From positions 1 through 45,659 of the forward strand of contig CAJXOJ010000018.1 in the NCBI GenBank assembly GCA_913057515.1: a stretch of 45,659 nt of DNA, written 5' to 3'. How positions within the stretch are numbered: position 1 is the stretch's first letter; every line of letters begins with the position of its first letter. The notes beneath the pieces are model-generated. The model was given only the letters and a program-made list of their open reading frames with translations. It was not told the origin of the DNA and searched no databases. This stretch comes from an uncultured Cycloclasticus sp. (lineage in GTDB: Bacteria; Pseudomonadota; Gammaproteobacteria; Methylococcales; Cycloclasticaceae). The translations under genes and the position numbers were made by a program. This document shows, piece by piece, positions 30,301 through 38,052 of this stretch.

Positions 30301-30780
30301 TCCGGTAAACAACCTGAATTAGAACAACGTATTGATAGCGGCCCAGATATTGACCTTCATGCCAGCGCATTGATACCCGATGACTACCTGCCTGACGTCC
30401 ATACACGATTGGTTTTATACAAGCGTATCGCCAGCGCCGAAAACACAGATGAGTTGCGTGACTTACAAGTTGAGATGATTGATCGTTTTGGTTTACTGCC
30501 TGATAGCACCAAATGTTTATTTGGCATTAGCGAAATAAAGCAACTCGCTCAACGTATTGGCGTTGATAAGATAGACTGTGCTAAAGCTAGTGGCAGAGTA
30601 CAGTTTTCATCTGAACCGAATATTGACCCGGCAAAAATCATTGAGCTTATTCAAACTCAACCACAAGTTTTTCAGCTCGATGGGCCACAGAAATTACGCT
30701 TCACTAAAAAACTTAATAGCACTGATGAGAAGGTAACGTTTATACTCGAACTCATTAATTCTATTGCATTAGACGAGTAA
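27385..30780 (+). CDS. mfd: Transcription-repair coupling factor Mfd
   Basis: DNA translocase that removes RNA polymerase stalled at lesions and recruits UvrA. The 1131 residues match the family (E. coli 1148). Order: UvrB-like N-terminal domains, the RNA-polymerase-interacting CarD-like module (QEHGVGRYIGLKHL near 472-485), the RecG-like ATPase with Walker A GDVGFGKTE (613-621) and DEEQ (714-717), and a TRCF C-terminal domain. The ATG has no clear Shine-Dalgarno. csiV follows 6 bp after the stop, as in Pseudomonas and Vibrio. Confidence 0.98.
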   Translation: MPELPKKSTQSVSWGEFDGCADALTIAKAGLASEQLLVVICSDTQSALRLEREIPFFLTEALPVIHFPDWEVLPYDSFSPLSEIISDRLATLYRLQTLDRGILIVTAACVLQRLAPREQLLNECFSLSTSDTLNIEKTCLNLDKIGYQHVHSVQEYGEYSVRGSILDLFPMGSKKPYRIDLFDDEVESIRTFDTETQRSIDKVDSIQLFPAREFPINDKSIQLFRQQFREKFPNVSDKNTLYQQVSKGNIPNGIENYLPLFVEHTESFFDYIPTATLILHNDTSLAAEQFATQVIERFTHRQTDIDRPALRPELLFHDVQSLNKRIAQYPSVSLQSSLHETDKKALINVGDKDQHQPILEILKQADHKTLFVAESAGHRESMLNQLHKLNIRPTLVESWAHFIESEHSPCIVVAPIDEGLSSSNISLITENNLFGTRVQQRRRRRSSSSQRLENVFNSLADLEVGSPVVHQEHGVGRYIGLKHLVVDEIETEFLTLEYANNDKLYVPVSSLNLIGRYMGTQGDTAPLHRLGSDQWEKARKKALKRARDVAAELLDIHARRAAKPGRPMVVESADYDNFARAFPFEETDDQATAIEQTLHDMSLAKPMDRVICGDVGFGKTEVAMRAAFTAVNNHYQTAILVPTTLLAQQHYQNFSDRFADWPIRVEVLSRFVSAKQQAQIIADTAEGKVDILVGTHKLFQKSIKYKNLGLVIIDEEQRFGVRHKEHFKSMRSDVDMLTLTATPIPRTLNQAMSGLRDISIIATPPPNRHAIETFVSEWNSGLIQEAFQREIRRGGQLFVLHNDISTMDRLIRDLAELVPDAQIQKAHGQMRESELEQIMLDFYHARFNVLVSTTIIENGIDLPNANTIIINRADKLGLSQLHQLRGRVGRSHHRAYAYMIVPPEGVMTNDAKKRIDAIQSSADLGAGFSLSTHDMEIRGAGELLGDNQSGEIQEIGFTLYTELLDNAVNAIKSGKQPELEQRIDSGPDIDLHASALIPDDYLPDVHTRLVLYKRIASAENTDELRDLQVEMIDRFGLLPDSTKCLFGISEIKQLAQRIGVDKIDCAKASGRVQFSSEPNIDPAKIIELIQTQPQVFQLDGPQKLRFTKKLNSTDEKVTFILELINSIALDE

Positions 30781-30786
30781 AAAAAC

Positions 30787-31434
30787 ATGATGACGTATTC
30801 AAGGTTCCTCTCCAGTATTGCAGCTACAGTTTTTCTTCTAAATAGTGCTTACGCCTTAGCTGAAGCTAACGAAGCTAGTTGGTATAGCATTGAATACATT
30901 GTTTTTGAAAACACCCCATTAATTAACCAGCCATTAGAAGTCTGGAATAAAGAACCTTTTCAAATGCCTGCTGATGCCATTGCCTTAGAACCTTCATCTG
31001 GAAATAAATCGTTTAGTTCTTTGAGTACCCAGCAACAACAACTACACGGTGTTTATCGACGGCTTGAAAAGCTATCATCGTACACGCCCATTGCTCATGG
31101 AGGCTGGATTCAGCCCGTACGGAATAAACAAAAACGGAAAAGCGTTAGCATCATCCATCAAATGGGCACTGATCGGCTTGAGGGTACACTCACCTTTCAT
31201 CGTGGGCGATTTTTACACTTGAGTGTCGATTTACAGCTCAACGAAATGCTCCCACTAGCCATCAATAATAACTATGCTGCAGATACGATAACCCCTCCTT
31301 CAACCTTATATCGTCTAACAGAAAGCCGCCGAATTAAAACCAGTCAATCAAATTATTTTGATCATCCTCGTTTTGGCGTCTTAGCGATTGTGGAAAAAAT
31401 AAATTCACCGACGCCCAACACGTCAACTCCTTAA
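30787..31434 (+). CDS. csiV: CsiV family exported protein
   Basis: A 215-residue exported protein with a signal peptide (about 1-25, ending YALA). The mature start, WYSIEYIVFENT, and a following EVWNKEPF are hallmarks of the CsiV (DUF2803-type) family, named in Vibrio cholerae for sensitivity to D-amino-acid effects on the envelope. It directly follows mfd, as in other gammaproteobacteria, which supports the call. The exact role is not established here. Confidence 0.82.
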   Translation: MMTYSRFLSSIAATVFLLNSAYALAEANEASWYSIEYIVFENTPLINQPLEVWNKEPFQMPADAIALEPSSGNKSFSSLSTQQQQLHGVYRRLEKLSSYTPIAHGGWIQPVRNKQKRKSVSIIHQMGTDRLEGTLTFHRGRFLHLSVDLQLNEMLPLAINNNYAADTITPPSTLYRLTESRRIKTSQSNYFDHPRFGVLAIVEKINSPTPNTSTP

Positions 31435-31490
31435 AAATAAAAGAGCAACAATAACTCGAGTCTATTGAAATAAAAAAAAACTAATGAGCA

Positions 31491-32201
31491 CTAAGCCAAA
31501 TAGGCCTCTTTTGTCGCATTGTAATCATTAACAATCGTATCAATCGCACTTTGCTCATAGGGCCTTAATCCACTGACCACCATATCTTTCGTACCATGGC
31601 CAATTTTCTGGCGATCGACAAATAAGTCAAACTCAAGCTTTACTGTTCCTTTTTTGCCATCAACGTTCATAACAGCGCCGGAAAAATCCAGCTCTAATTC
31701 GCCGTCCGGAAACTGCTCTATCTCCACCACCATATCTTTATAAATGATAAGTGGCCTAGTTGGGTTAATCATTACGTTATTTTTCCTCAACAAATCAATA
31801 ATGATTTCTGGAAATGTTCGGCCTGAAAATTGAACATACTTTTCAATTAAAGCAGCAACAAAATGACTATTTTTGTTTTTTTCACCTGAACTATGAATCG
31901 TCATCATGGATTTATCGTTTTGATCCAGCAAACTAAACTCACCTGATAATTCCTTAGGAAGCAGCACTCTAGTTTGTTCAGTCACCATACTTTCAAAGTC
32001 AAAACGCATCGACTGACAAACACCTAACTCCGTTAAGGCCACCGCAAATAACAAGTCGCCTGGTACGCAAAAACGTTTGGTTTCAACATTATGTAATGGA
32101 TTAAAATCACCCGCTACCGATTTAGCAAAAAGGCTCGCCTGCTCTCGTGTAAAGCTAACATACTGCCCTTCCACTTTATAAAACTTACTTAAATCCATCA
32201 T
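31491..32201 (-). CDS. DUF3581 family protein
   Basis: Cytoplasmic protein of 236 residues. The opening FTREQASLFAKSVAGDFNPL followed by KRFCVPGDLLFAVAL looks like a hotdog-fold MaoC-type hydratase region, and I recognise the whole as the DUF3581 family seen in marine gammaproteobacteria. Function is unknown; a thioester or dehydratase-like activity would be a guess. It lies 36 bp after mtnP on the same strand and converges with csiV. Confidence 0.75.
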   Translation of the reverse strand: MMDLSKFYKVEGQYVSFTREQASLFAKSVAGDFNPLHNVETKRFCVPGDLLFAVALTELGVCQSMRFDFESMVTEQTRVLLPKELSGEFSLLDQNDKSMMTIHSSGEKNKNSHFVAALIEKYVQFSGRTFPEIIIDLLRKNNVMINPTRPLIIYKDMVVEIEQFPDGELELDFSGAVMNVDGKKGTVKLEFDLFVDRQKIGHGTKDMVVSGLRPYEQSAIDTIVNDYNATKEAYLA

Positions 32202-32236
32202 TTTTTATTACCCACTCTAGAAACCAAAATTATACG

Positions 32237-32995
32237 TTATACATCCACTGTCACGCCCATTTCGTAAACCAAAGCCTTAAGTAACTGCTCTACTTTACAC
32301 ATACCTTCTTTTGCAAAACCCTCAATGTCATGCATACTAATTTCATCACCTTCTAGCCCTGCTGCCCAATTGACAACAAGCGCACAACAAGCATAGCTTA
32401 ACCCTAACTCTCGGGCCAGCGCAGCTTCCGGCATCCCGGTCATACCTACTAGATCGCAGCCATCCCGTTCTAATCGCCTAATTTCCGCTGCCGTTTCTAA
32501 GCGTGGCCCTTGCGTACAACCATATACTGCCTTATCCAAAACAGGAATATCCGCCTGAGACATCGCTCGCTTTATTTTATCTCTAAGGCTTGCCGAGTAA
32601 GGGCTCGTAAAATCGATATGTGTCACTGTCTCCAAGTCATCTTCAAAATACGTTGAGGCTCTACCCCAAGTGTAATCTATCAACTGATCTGGCAGCACGA
32701 GGTTAGCAGGTGACATGGCATGATTAATACTGCCTACCGCAGCCACAGCGACTACATCGGTAATCCCCACCTCTTTCAGTGCCCACATGTTTGCTCGGTA
32801 GTTTATACGATGCGGTGGAATGGTATGGCCATAGCCATGACGCGCCATAAAGACAACATCCACGCCATTTAATCGACCTAATGTAACAGCTGACGAGGGC
32901 TCTCCATAAGGTGTCTTAACAACCCGTTTACTAACATTTTCTAGGTTAACCAGCTTGCTTAACCCTGTGCCGCCAATAATCGCTAGTCTTGACAT
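32237..32995 (-). CDS. mtnP: S-methyl-5'-thioinosine phosphorylase
   Basis: Phosphorolysis of methylthioinosine to hypoxanthine and methylthioribose-1-phosphate in the salvage of polyamine-synthesis by-products. The 252 residues start with the nucleoside phosphorylase loop IIGGTGL and contain CTQGPRLETAAEIRR and GMTGMPEAALARELG, common to the MTAP/PNP family. At the base-recognition site the sequence reads VVNWAAG (N209), where adenine-specific MTA phosphorylases have an aspartate (TDYDCW), so a 6-oxopurine substrate is favoured. Overlap by 13 bp with the hypoxanthine phosphoribosyltransferase gene supports this. Confidence 0.88.
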   Translation of the reverse strand: MSRLAIIGGTGLSKLVNLENVSKRVVKTPYGEPSSAVTLGRLNGVDVVFMARHGYGHTIPPHRINYRANMWALKEVGITDVVAVAAVGSINHAMSPANLVLPDQLIDYTWGRASTYFEDDLETVTHIDFTSPYSASLRDKIKRAMSQADIPVLDKAVYGCTQGPRLETAAEIRRLERDGCDLVGMTGMPEAALARELGLSYACCALVVNWAAGLEGDEISMHDIEGFAKEGMCKVEQLLKALVYEMGVTVDV

Positions 32996-33558
32996 AACAG
33001 CTCCTCTAAATTCTCAGGGCATGCATACAAACCATTTACATTACGCAAATACCCTTTGTAGTCCATACCTAAACCAAATAAGTACCGATCTCCTGTTTGA
33101 AAACCAACAAAATCAGCCTTGCTTGGCTTTTCTTTTTTTATCTCCTTATTTACCAAAACAGCCGTATAACAACGCGCAGCACCTTGCTCTTTGCAATAGT
33201 TTTCCAATTTGGCCATGGTCACACCCTCGTCCAACACGTCATCAATAATAATCACTGCTCTATTTTGCAGAGACGTGCTGGGTAATTGTTTCCATTCTAA
33301 CTCGCCACCTACCATGTCACCTTGGTAACGTGTCGCATGAATATAATCAACTTCAAGCGGAAAATTTAATTGCGGCAGTAACAAGCCCATAGCAACAACC
33401 GCACCGGTCATAACACAAAGGATCACTGGGTTTTCATACTGACACACTTCGGTGATATCTGCGGCTAATTTACTCACCATTTTTTTCGTCGCATACTCAT
33501 CTAATAAGCAAGTGCTATTTGCTTTAACGCATTCTATTTCAGCCAACGAAACCGACAT
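32983..33558 (-). CDS. hpt: Hypoxanthine(-guanine) phosphoribosyltransferase
   Basis: Converts hypoxanthine (and perhaps guanine) to IMP/GMP with PRPP. The 191 residues have the PRPP-binding loop VIIIDDVLDEGVTM (102-115) and the flexible-loop region DYIHATRYQG. It overlaps mtnP by 13 bp and its start ATG shares one base with the nagZ stop TAA. The pairing with mtnP gives a route methylthioinosine to hypoxanthine to IMP. Confidence 0.93.
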   Translation of the reverse strand: MSVSLAEIECVKANSTCLLDEYATKKMVSKLAADITEVCQYENPVILCVMTGAVVAMGLLLPQLNFPLEVDYIHATRYQGDMVGGELEWKQLPSTSLQNRAVIIIDDVLDEGVTMAKLENYCKEQGAARCYTAVLVNKEIKKEKPSKADFVGFQTGDRYLFGLGMDYKGYLRNVNGLYACPENLEELLCQD

Positions 33559-34592
33559 TAGTTCAACTCGTCAATTACTCGCCGACAATATTGCCAACGC
33601 GTTGAGTCTTCAATATTTCCAGTAATTGCTGCTCGCGTTGGGCGCATTCTATTTAAGCGCTCAACTGACTTAGCATTAATTTCAAGCCCATTTAGACTGT
33701 CTATAATTTTTTCTGCCGCCGTCCTATTATTGCAAACCAACGCCATATCCCCACCGGCATTCAGAGCCTGTCGAGCGCGCTGTTCAAAATCACCGACAAC
33801 ACTTGCACCGTGCATACTTAAATCATCACTAAAAATAGCGCCATCAAAAGCAAGCTGTTTACGCAAAACACGTTGCAACCAAAACTCAGAGAACCCTGCT
33901 GGCAACTGATCGACTTGTTGATAGATAACATGCGCTGGCATCACCCCTTTCATGCCTGATTTAATCAGCTGCTTAAACGGTTGCACATCGTTATGCATAA
34001 TCTCTTCAAGCGAACGATCATCAATGGGAATAGCAATATGTGAATCAGGTGCTACTGCACCATGACCAGGAAAATGCTTTCCAACACTTGCCATACCGGC
34101 CTCGGTTAGCCCCTGCTGAAATGCCTCAGCCACCTCAGCAACCACCTGTTTATCTGCTGAAAAAGCCCTATCTCCAATAATCTCACTACAGCCATAATCA
34201 AGATCTAGTACTGGCGCAAAGCTAAAGTCTACGCCTACTTTCCTAAGCTCCATAGCCAGTAACCAAGCGACACTTTGCGCATAATCAACCCCACGTTGCT
34301 TATTATCGGCATACACTTCACCCAAGGTTTGCATACAAGGAATGCGCGTAAAACTGTCCCTGAAACGTTGCACTCGCCCTCCTTCGTGGTCAACCGCAAT
34401 TAATAAGGGCTCTTTTCTTAAACGATGAATCTCATCACAAAGAACCGAGACTTGCTCTATTAATTCGTAATTTCTGGAAAACAGAATAACTCCCCCTACC
34501 AGTGGGTGCTGTAAAATATCTCGATCAACCGCCGACAGTTCAACACCATCGATATCAATCATTAAAGGCCCAATAGGCATAGGCGATTTCAT
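33558..34592 (-). CDS. nagZ: Beta-N-acetylhexosaminidase NagZ
   Basis: Cytoplasmic glycoside hydrolase family 3 enzyme that removes GlcNAc from anhydromuropeptides during cell-wall recycling. The 344 residues are the normal length. Motifs: GKHFPGHG (171-178), the DSH dyad (183-185) and FSDDLSMHG (254-262) with the nucleophile aspartate at 256/257. It has no signal peptide, as expected. First gene of the nagZ-hpt-mtnP-DUF3581 run and divergent from the FliL-like gene. Confidence 0.97.
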   Translation of the reverse strand: MKSPMPIGPLMIDIDGVELSAVDRDILQHPLVGGVILFSRNYELIEQVSVLCDEIHRLRKEPLLIAVDHEGGRVQRFRDSFTRIPCMQTLGEVYADNKQRGVDYAQSVAWLLAMELRKVGVDFSFAPVLDLDYGCSEIIGDRAFSADKQVVAEVAEAFQQGLTEAGMASVGKHFPGHGAVAPDSHIAIPIDDRSLEEIMHNDVQPFKQLIKSGMKGVMPAHVIYQQVDQLPAGFSEFWLQRVLRKQLAFDGAIFSDDLSMHGASVVGDFEQRARQALNAGGDMALVCNNRTAAEKIIDSLNGLEINAKSVERLNRMRPTRAAITGNIEDSTRWQYCRRVIDELN

Positions 34593-34651
34593 TTTTATAG
34601 TCTATCCTTATTCATAATATTTTACCCAACACGCTGTTTCTGGAGAGTGCT

Positions 34652-35041
34652 ATGCGTTTAGTTTTTTTGATTTTTGTTCTGGCCCTGCTACCCCCCATCG
34701 CATTTGCTGAAGAAAGTGAAGAAATGCCAGACACCATTTATTTGGCCTTAACGCCTCAATTTACCGTTAATTTGCTCGGCAATAAACAATATTTACGCGC
34801 AAGCATTCAACTACAACTTACTGATGAAGCAACAAAGACTGCTATTCAGGAAAACAACCCTGCCATTCGGCACGCACTTATTGTATTGTTAAGTAACAAT
34901 AATGTGGAAGATATCTCCAACACTAGCGGAAAACTTGATCTTCAACGTAGAGCCGTTGAAGTGCTTAATAATACCTTAAAAAAACACGCTAATAAAAGTG
35001 GTGTAGACGCTGTATTTTTTACTGAATTTGTCTCTCAGTAG
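34652..35041 (+). CDS. FliL-like exported protein
   Basis: 129 residues with an N-terminal signal peptide or anchor (about 1-19, ending AFA) followed by a domain with IYLALTPQFTVNLL, the start of the FliL periplasmic SPFH-like fold, and AIRHALIVLLS. No flagellar genes are in the window and the usual cytoplasmic tail and cytosolic residues of true FliL are absent, so a flagellar role is unproven. A GGAGAG Shine-Dalgarno precedes the ATG. Its stop abuts that of the convergent transpeptidase gene. Confidence 0.82.
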   Translation: MRLVFLIFVLALLPPIAFAEESEEMPDTIYLALTPQFTVNLLGNKQYLRASIQLQLTDEATKTAIQENNPAIRHALIVLLSNNNVEDISNTSGKLDLQRRAVEVLNNTLKKHANKSGVDAVFFTEFVSQ

Positions 35042-35533
35042 TTATTTATTAATAAGCACATTCGTACCCACAGCAATACGCTCAAAGAGCTCAGCAACGT
35101 CTTCATTTAACATTCGAATACAGCCATGTGATGAGGGCGTTTTACTCACTAATTCGTCTGGTGCACCATGAATATAGATATAACGTCTCATGGTATCAAC
35201 CTGACCTAAACGGTTTTTACCTTTTTCTGACCCCGACAACCACAAAATTCGCGTTAAAATCCAATCTCTATTCGGCTGATGCCTCGCCAGCTCATCATCG
35301 TATACTTCGCCTGTTAACCGACGACCTACAAACACACTACCTAATGGCTTACCATCACCAATTTTTGCACGAATAGTATGCGCACCTCTAGGTGTACATT
35401 CACTACCAAATTGCTCACCTAACCCATTTTTTGCTGTGCACACCCTATACGATTTAATCAGCTTTTCATTCTCATATAAACGCAACAACTGCTCGCTAAC
35501 GCTAACAATAATCTTGGCATTAGCGCTTTTCAT
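35042..35533 (-). CDS. L,D-transpeptidase (YkuD/ErfK family), no signal peptide
   Basis: 163 residues comprising little more than one YkuD domain. The catalytic motif is complete: H122 in YIHGAP and S135-H136-G137-C138-I-R140 in PSSHGCIRM. Family enzymes form 3-3 cross-links or attach Braun lipoprotein in the periplasm, but this one has no signal peptide or membrane helix. The start cannot be moved upstream: the preceding in-frame codon is the stop of rlmD, which abuts the ATG. Cytoplasmic, non-Sec-exported or leaderless use is unclear. Confidence 0.88.
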   Translation of the reverse strand: MKSANAKIIVSVSEQLLRLYENEKLIKSYRVCTAKNGLGEQFGSECTPRGAHTIRAKIGDGKPLGSVFVGRRLTGEVYDDELARHQPNRDWILTRILWLSGSEKGKNRLGQVDTMRRYIYIHGAPDELVSKTPSSHGCIRMLNEDVAELFERIAVGTNVLINK

Positions 35534-36862
35534 TTATTTTTCAAATAACGCGATAGATTCAACATGAGAAGTATGAGGGAACATATCCATCACACCCGCT
35601 TTAACAAGCTTATAACCTAATTCGTTCACCAAAATAGCGGAATCACGTGCCAATGTGGACGGATTACATGAAACATACAAAACCTGCTCCGCACCCCACT
35701 TAGGCAAATAATGCAAAATCTCTTTCGCACCCAATCGTGGCGGATCAATTAATACTTTATTATATTTTTTCTTTGTCCACGCTTCATCACCGACATCTTC
35801 CATTAAGTTTGCAGTATAAAAGTCTACATTCTCTAAATCATTCCTATCGGCGTTTTCTTTTGCCCTGATTATCAGCTCTTCACTGCCTTCAACCCCAGTA
35901 ACCTGACCGGCCACACGTGCCATTGGTAGCGTAAAGTTACCCAAGCCACAGAACAAATCAAGTACGTTATCGTTTTCGTTAAGGTCAAGCGCTTCTAACG
36001 CTCTATTAATCATAGAGCGATTCAGTTCAACGTTAACTTGAACAAAATCACTAGGGCCGAAATATAAGGTCACATCATTAGGTAATTGGTAACTTAATGG
36101 TGGCTTTACACCACTCAAGGGCGCAATGGTATCTGGACCTTTAGACTGGGTATAGATATCCACATCAGCGGACTCTTCAAAACGTTTCAGAACGGCCTCA
36201 TCATCTGTCGTTAAAGGCTCTAAGATTCTAAATACCAAGGCTGTCCGATTATCGCAAATAGACACTTCAATCTGAGGGATTTTATCCTTAATCGACAAAT
36301 CGCCAACCAAGGACGATAAAGCCATTAGGCGTTTACCGACTGATGGATGCAACACCTCACATTGTTCAATTTCTGCTAAAAAAGGACTCGCCTTTTCTCT
36401 AAAGCCAACAAGAACACGTCCTTTTTTAGCCACATCTTTCACACCTAAACGTGCACGATGTCGATAGCCCCAGAAAGGCCCTTTCAAGGCAGGCCATAAA
36501 TCAATGTTTTCTAGTTTTGCAATGCTTTTGAATTGATCAATAAGGATGCTTTGCTTAGCGAGAATTTGCTTTGATGGTTCAAGGTGTTGAAAACTACATC
36601 CCCCACAAATCGAGTAATGCTGACAACCTGGCTCAACACGGTCTTCAGATGCTGTTAAAACCTCTGTAACTCGCCCTTCTGCAAAATCTTTTTTCTTTTT
36701 GCTATATTCAAACGTCACCTCTTCACCGGGTAAAGCACCGGCAATAAAAACCACTTTTTCATCCACATGGGCCACACCACGACCATCGTGTGCCATTGAC
36801 TCTATCGTTGCATTTGCAATTTCTGGAGGTAAATTTTTTCTTCTGTTTCTACGTCTCGCCAT
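35534..36862 (-). CDS. rlmD: 23S rRNA (uracil-1939-C5)-methyltransferase RlmD
   Basis: SAM-dependent m5U1939 methyltransferase. The 442 residues have an N-terminal TRAM domain, four cluster-binding cysteines C80, C86, C89 and C168 (iron-sulfur cluster expected), a SAM-binding VLDLFCGLGNFTLP, and the catalytic C399 in VSCNPSTLARD with E435 near the end. Adjacent to cysM in Pseudomonas and next to barA/relA in other gammaproteobacteria, which supports this assignment over RlmC or TrmA. Confidence 0.97.
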   Translation of the reverse strand: MARRRNRRKNLPPEIANATIESMAHDGRGVAHVDEKVVFIAGALPGEEVTFEYSKKKKDFAEGRVTEVLTASEDRVEPGCQHYSICGGCSFQHLEPSKQILAKQSILIDQFKSIAKLENIDLWPALKGPFWGYRHRARLGVKDVAKKGRVLVGFREKASPFLAEIEQCEVLHPSVGKRLMALSSLVGDLSIKDKIPQIEVSICDNRTALVFRILEPLTTDDEAVLKRFEESADVDIYTQSKGPDTIAPLSGVKPPLSYQLPNDVTLYFGPSDFVQVNVELNRSMINRALEALDLNENDNVLDLFCGLGNFTLPMARVAGQVTGVEGSEELIIRAKENADRNDLENVDFYTANLMEDVGDEAWTKKKYNKVLIDPPRLGAKEILHYLPKWGAEQVLYVSCNPSTLARDSAILVNELGYKLVKAGVMDMFPHTSHVESIALFEK

Positions 36863-37031
36863 GTTGCTTTTAAAACCATCGTGTCTTTGTTCAAGGAACG
36901 GATATTTTAAACGCTAAACAAAGCTTATAGTTACAAACCATCGGCTTCATTGAATTAAATTATTATTTAATTCAATTTCATAGCCAAGGGGCATAAGTTT
37001 CGCTCAAACGTTACTACCGTTTGGCTCAGCT

Positions 37032-37919
37032 TTAACCTGGGAAGACACCGGTTGAGATGTAACGGTCTCCACGATCACAAATAATGACAACGATCGTCGC
37101 ATTACTTAGCTGTTTTGAAAGCTCTAGCGCAACATGCGTAGCCCCACCCGATGAAACACCACAAAAAATACCTTCTTCCTCTGCTAACCGCCTCATCGTA
37201 GTCTCAGCTTGTTGTTGGTTAACTTCAAGAATCTCATCAACACGTGAGCGATCATAAATTTTTGGTAAGTACTCTTCTGGCCAACGACGAATACCCGGGA
37301 TTTTTGAATCTCCTTGCGGTTGAACGCCAACAATTCGAATATTGCTATTTTGCTCTTTAAGATACATCGATGTACCCATAATCGTACCGGTGGTACCCAT
37401 TGAGCTGACAAAGTGTGTCACCGCCCCAGCCGTATCACGCCAAATCTCAGGGCCCGTGCCCTTATAGTGGGATAAAGGGTTATCTGGGTTGGCAAACTGA
37501 TCTAGAATACGGCCTTCACCGTTAGATTCCATTTCCCTAGCTAAATCTATCGCTGCTTCCATACTGCCGGCAGCAGGCGTTAGTATAATCTCTGCACCAT
37601 ATGCTTTCATTGATGAGCGCCGTTCTTCGCTCATATTATCTGGCATAATCAATGTCATCCTGTAGCCTTTAATGGCCGCTGCCATCGCCAATGCAATACC
37701 AGTATTGCCACTCGTCGCTTCAATCAAGCGGTCACCGGGTTTAATATCACCTCGTAGTTCAGCCTGCTGAATCATATTAATGGCGGGCCTATCTTTCACT
37801 GAACCAGCTGGGTTGTTACCTTCTAGTTTAAGTAAAACATTGTTCGTTGTTAAATCCATCCTCTGTAATCTAACCAGCGGCGTATTGCCAACAAAGTCTT
37901 CAATCGTGGGGTATATCAT
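37032..37919 (-). CDS. cysM: Cysteine synthase B
   Basis: PLP-dependent O-acetylserine sulfhydrylase isozyme, able to use thiosulfate. The 295 residues have the PLP lysine K42 in NPAGSVKDRPA, a substrate loop EATSGNTGIALAMAA, and SSMGTTGTIMG near the phosphate cup. The RRWPEEYLPKIYD segment is characteristic of CysM rather than CysK. It precedes rlmD on the minus strand and diverges from the TonB receptor genes. Confidence 0.96.
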   Translation of the reverse strand: MIYPTIEDFVGNTPLVRLQRMDLTTNNVLLKLEGNNPAGSVKDRPAINMIQQAELRGDIKPGDRLIEATSGNTGIALAMAAAIKGYRMTLIMPDNMSEERRSSMKAYGAEIILTPAAGSMEAAIDLAREMESNGEGRILDQFANPDNPLSHYKGTGPEIWRDTAGAVTHFVSSMGTTGTIMGTSMYLKEQNSNIRIVGVQPQGDSKIPGIRRWPEEYLPKIYDRSRVDEILEVNQQQAETTMRRLAEEEGIFCGVSSGGATHVALELSKQLSNATIVVIICDRGDRYISTGVFPG

Positions 37920-38015
37920 TCGTTCCCTTCAAAACACAATAAACATGGAAGACTACCACACCTTACCACTCAGATTAATAGCTTTGGGTTATGTGCTTAG
38001 TGCCATATTTATATG

Positions 38016-38024
38016 CTAAAATTT
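38016..38024 (+). promoter_or_regulatory. Candidate extended -10 promoter of the receptor/kinase cluster
   Basis: A TGCTAAAAT extended -10 lies in the 127-bp gap between the divergent cysM and the first receptor gene, about 30 bp before the start. No matching -35 and no recognisable Fur box are seen. Confidence 0.35.
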
Positions 38025-38052
38025 TTCAAAAAAAAATAGGACTTGGTTGGCC

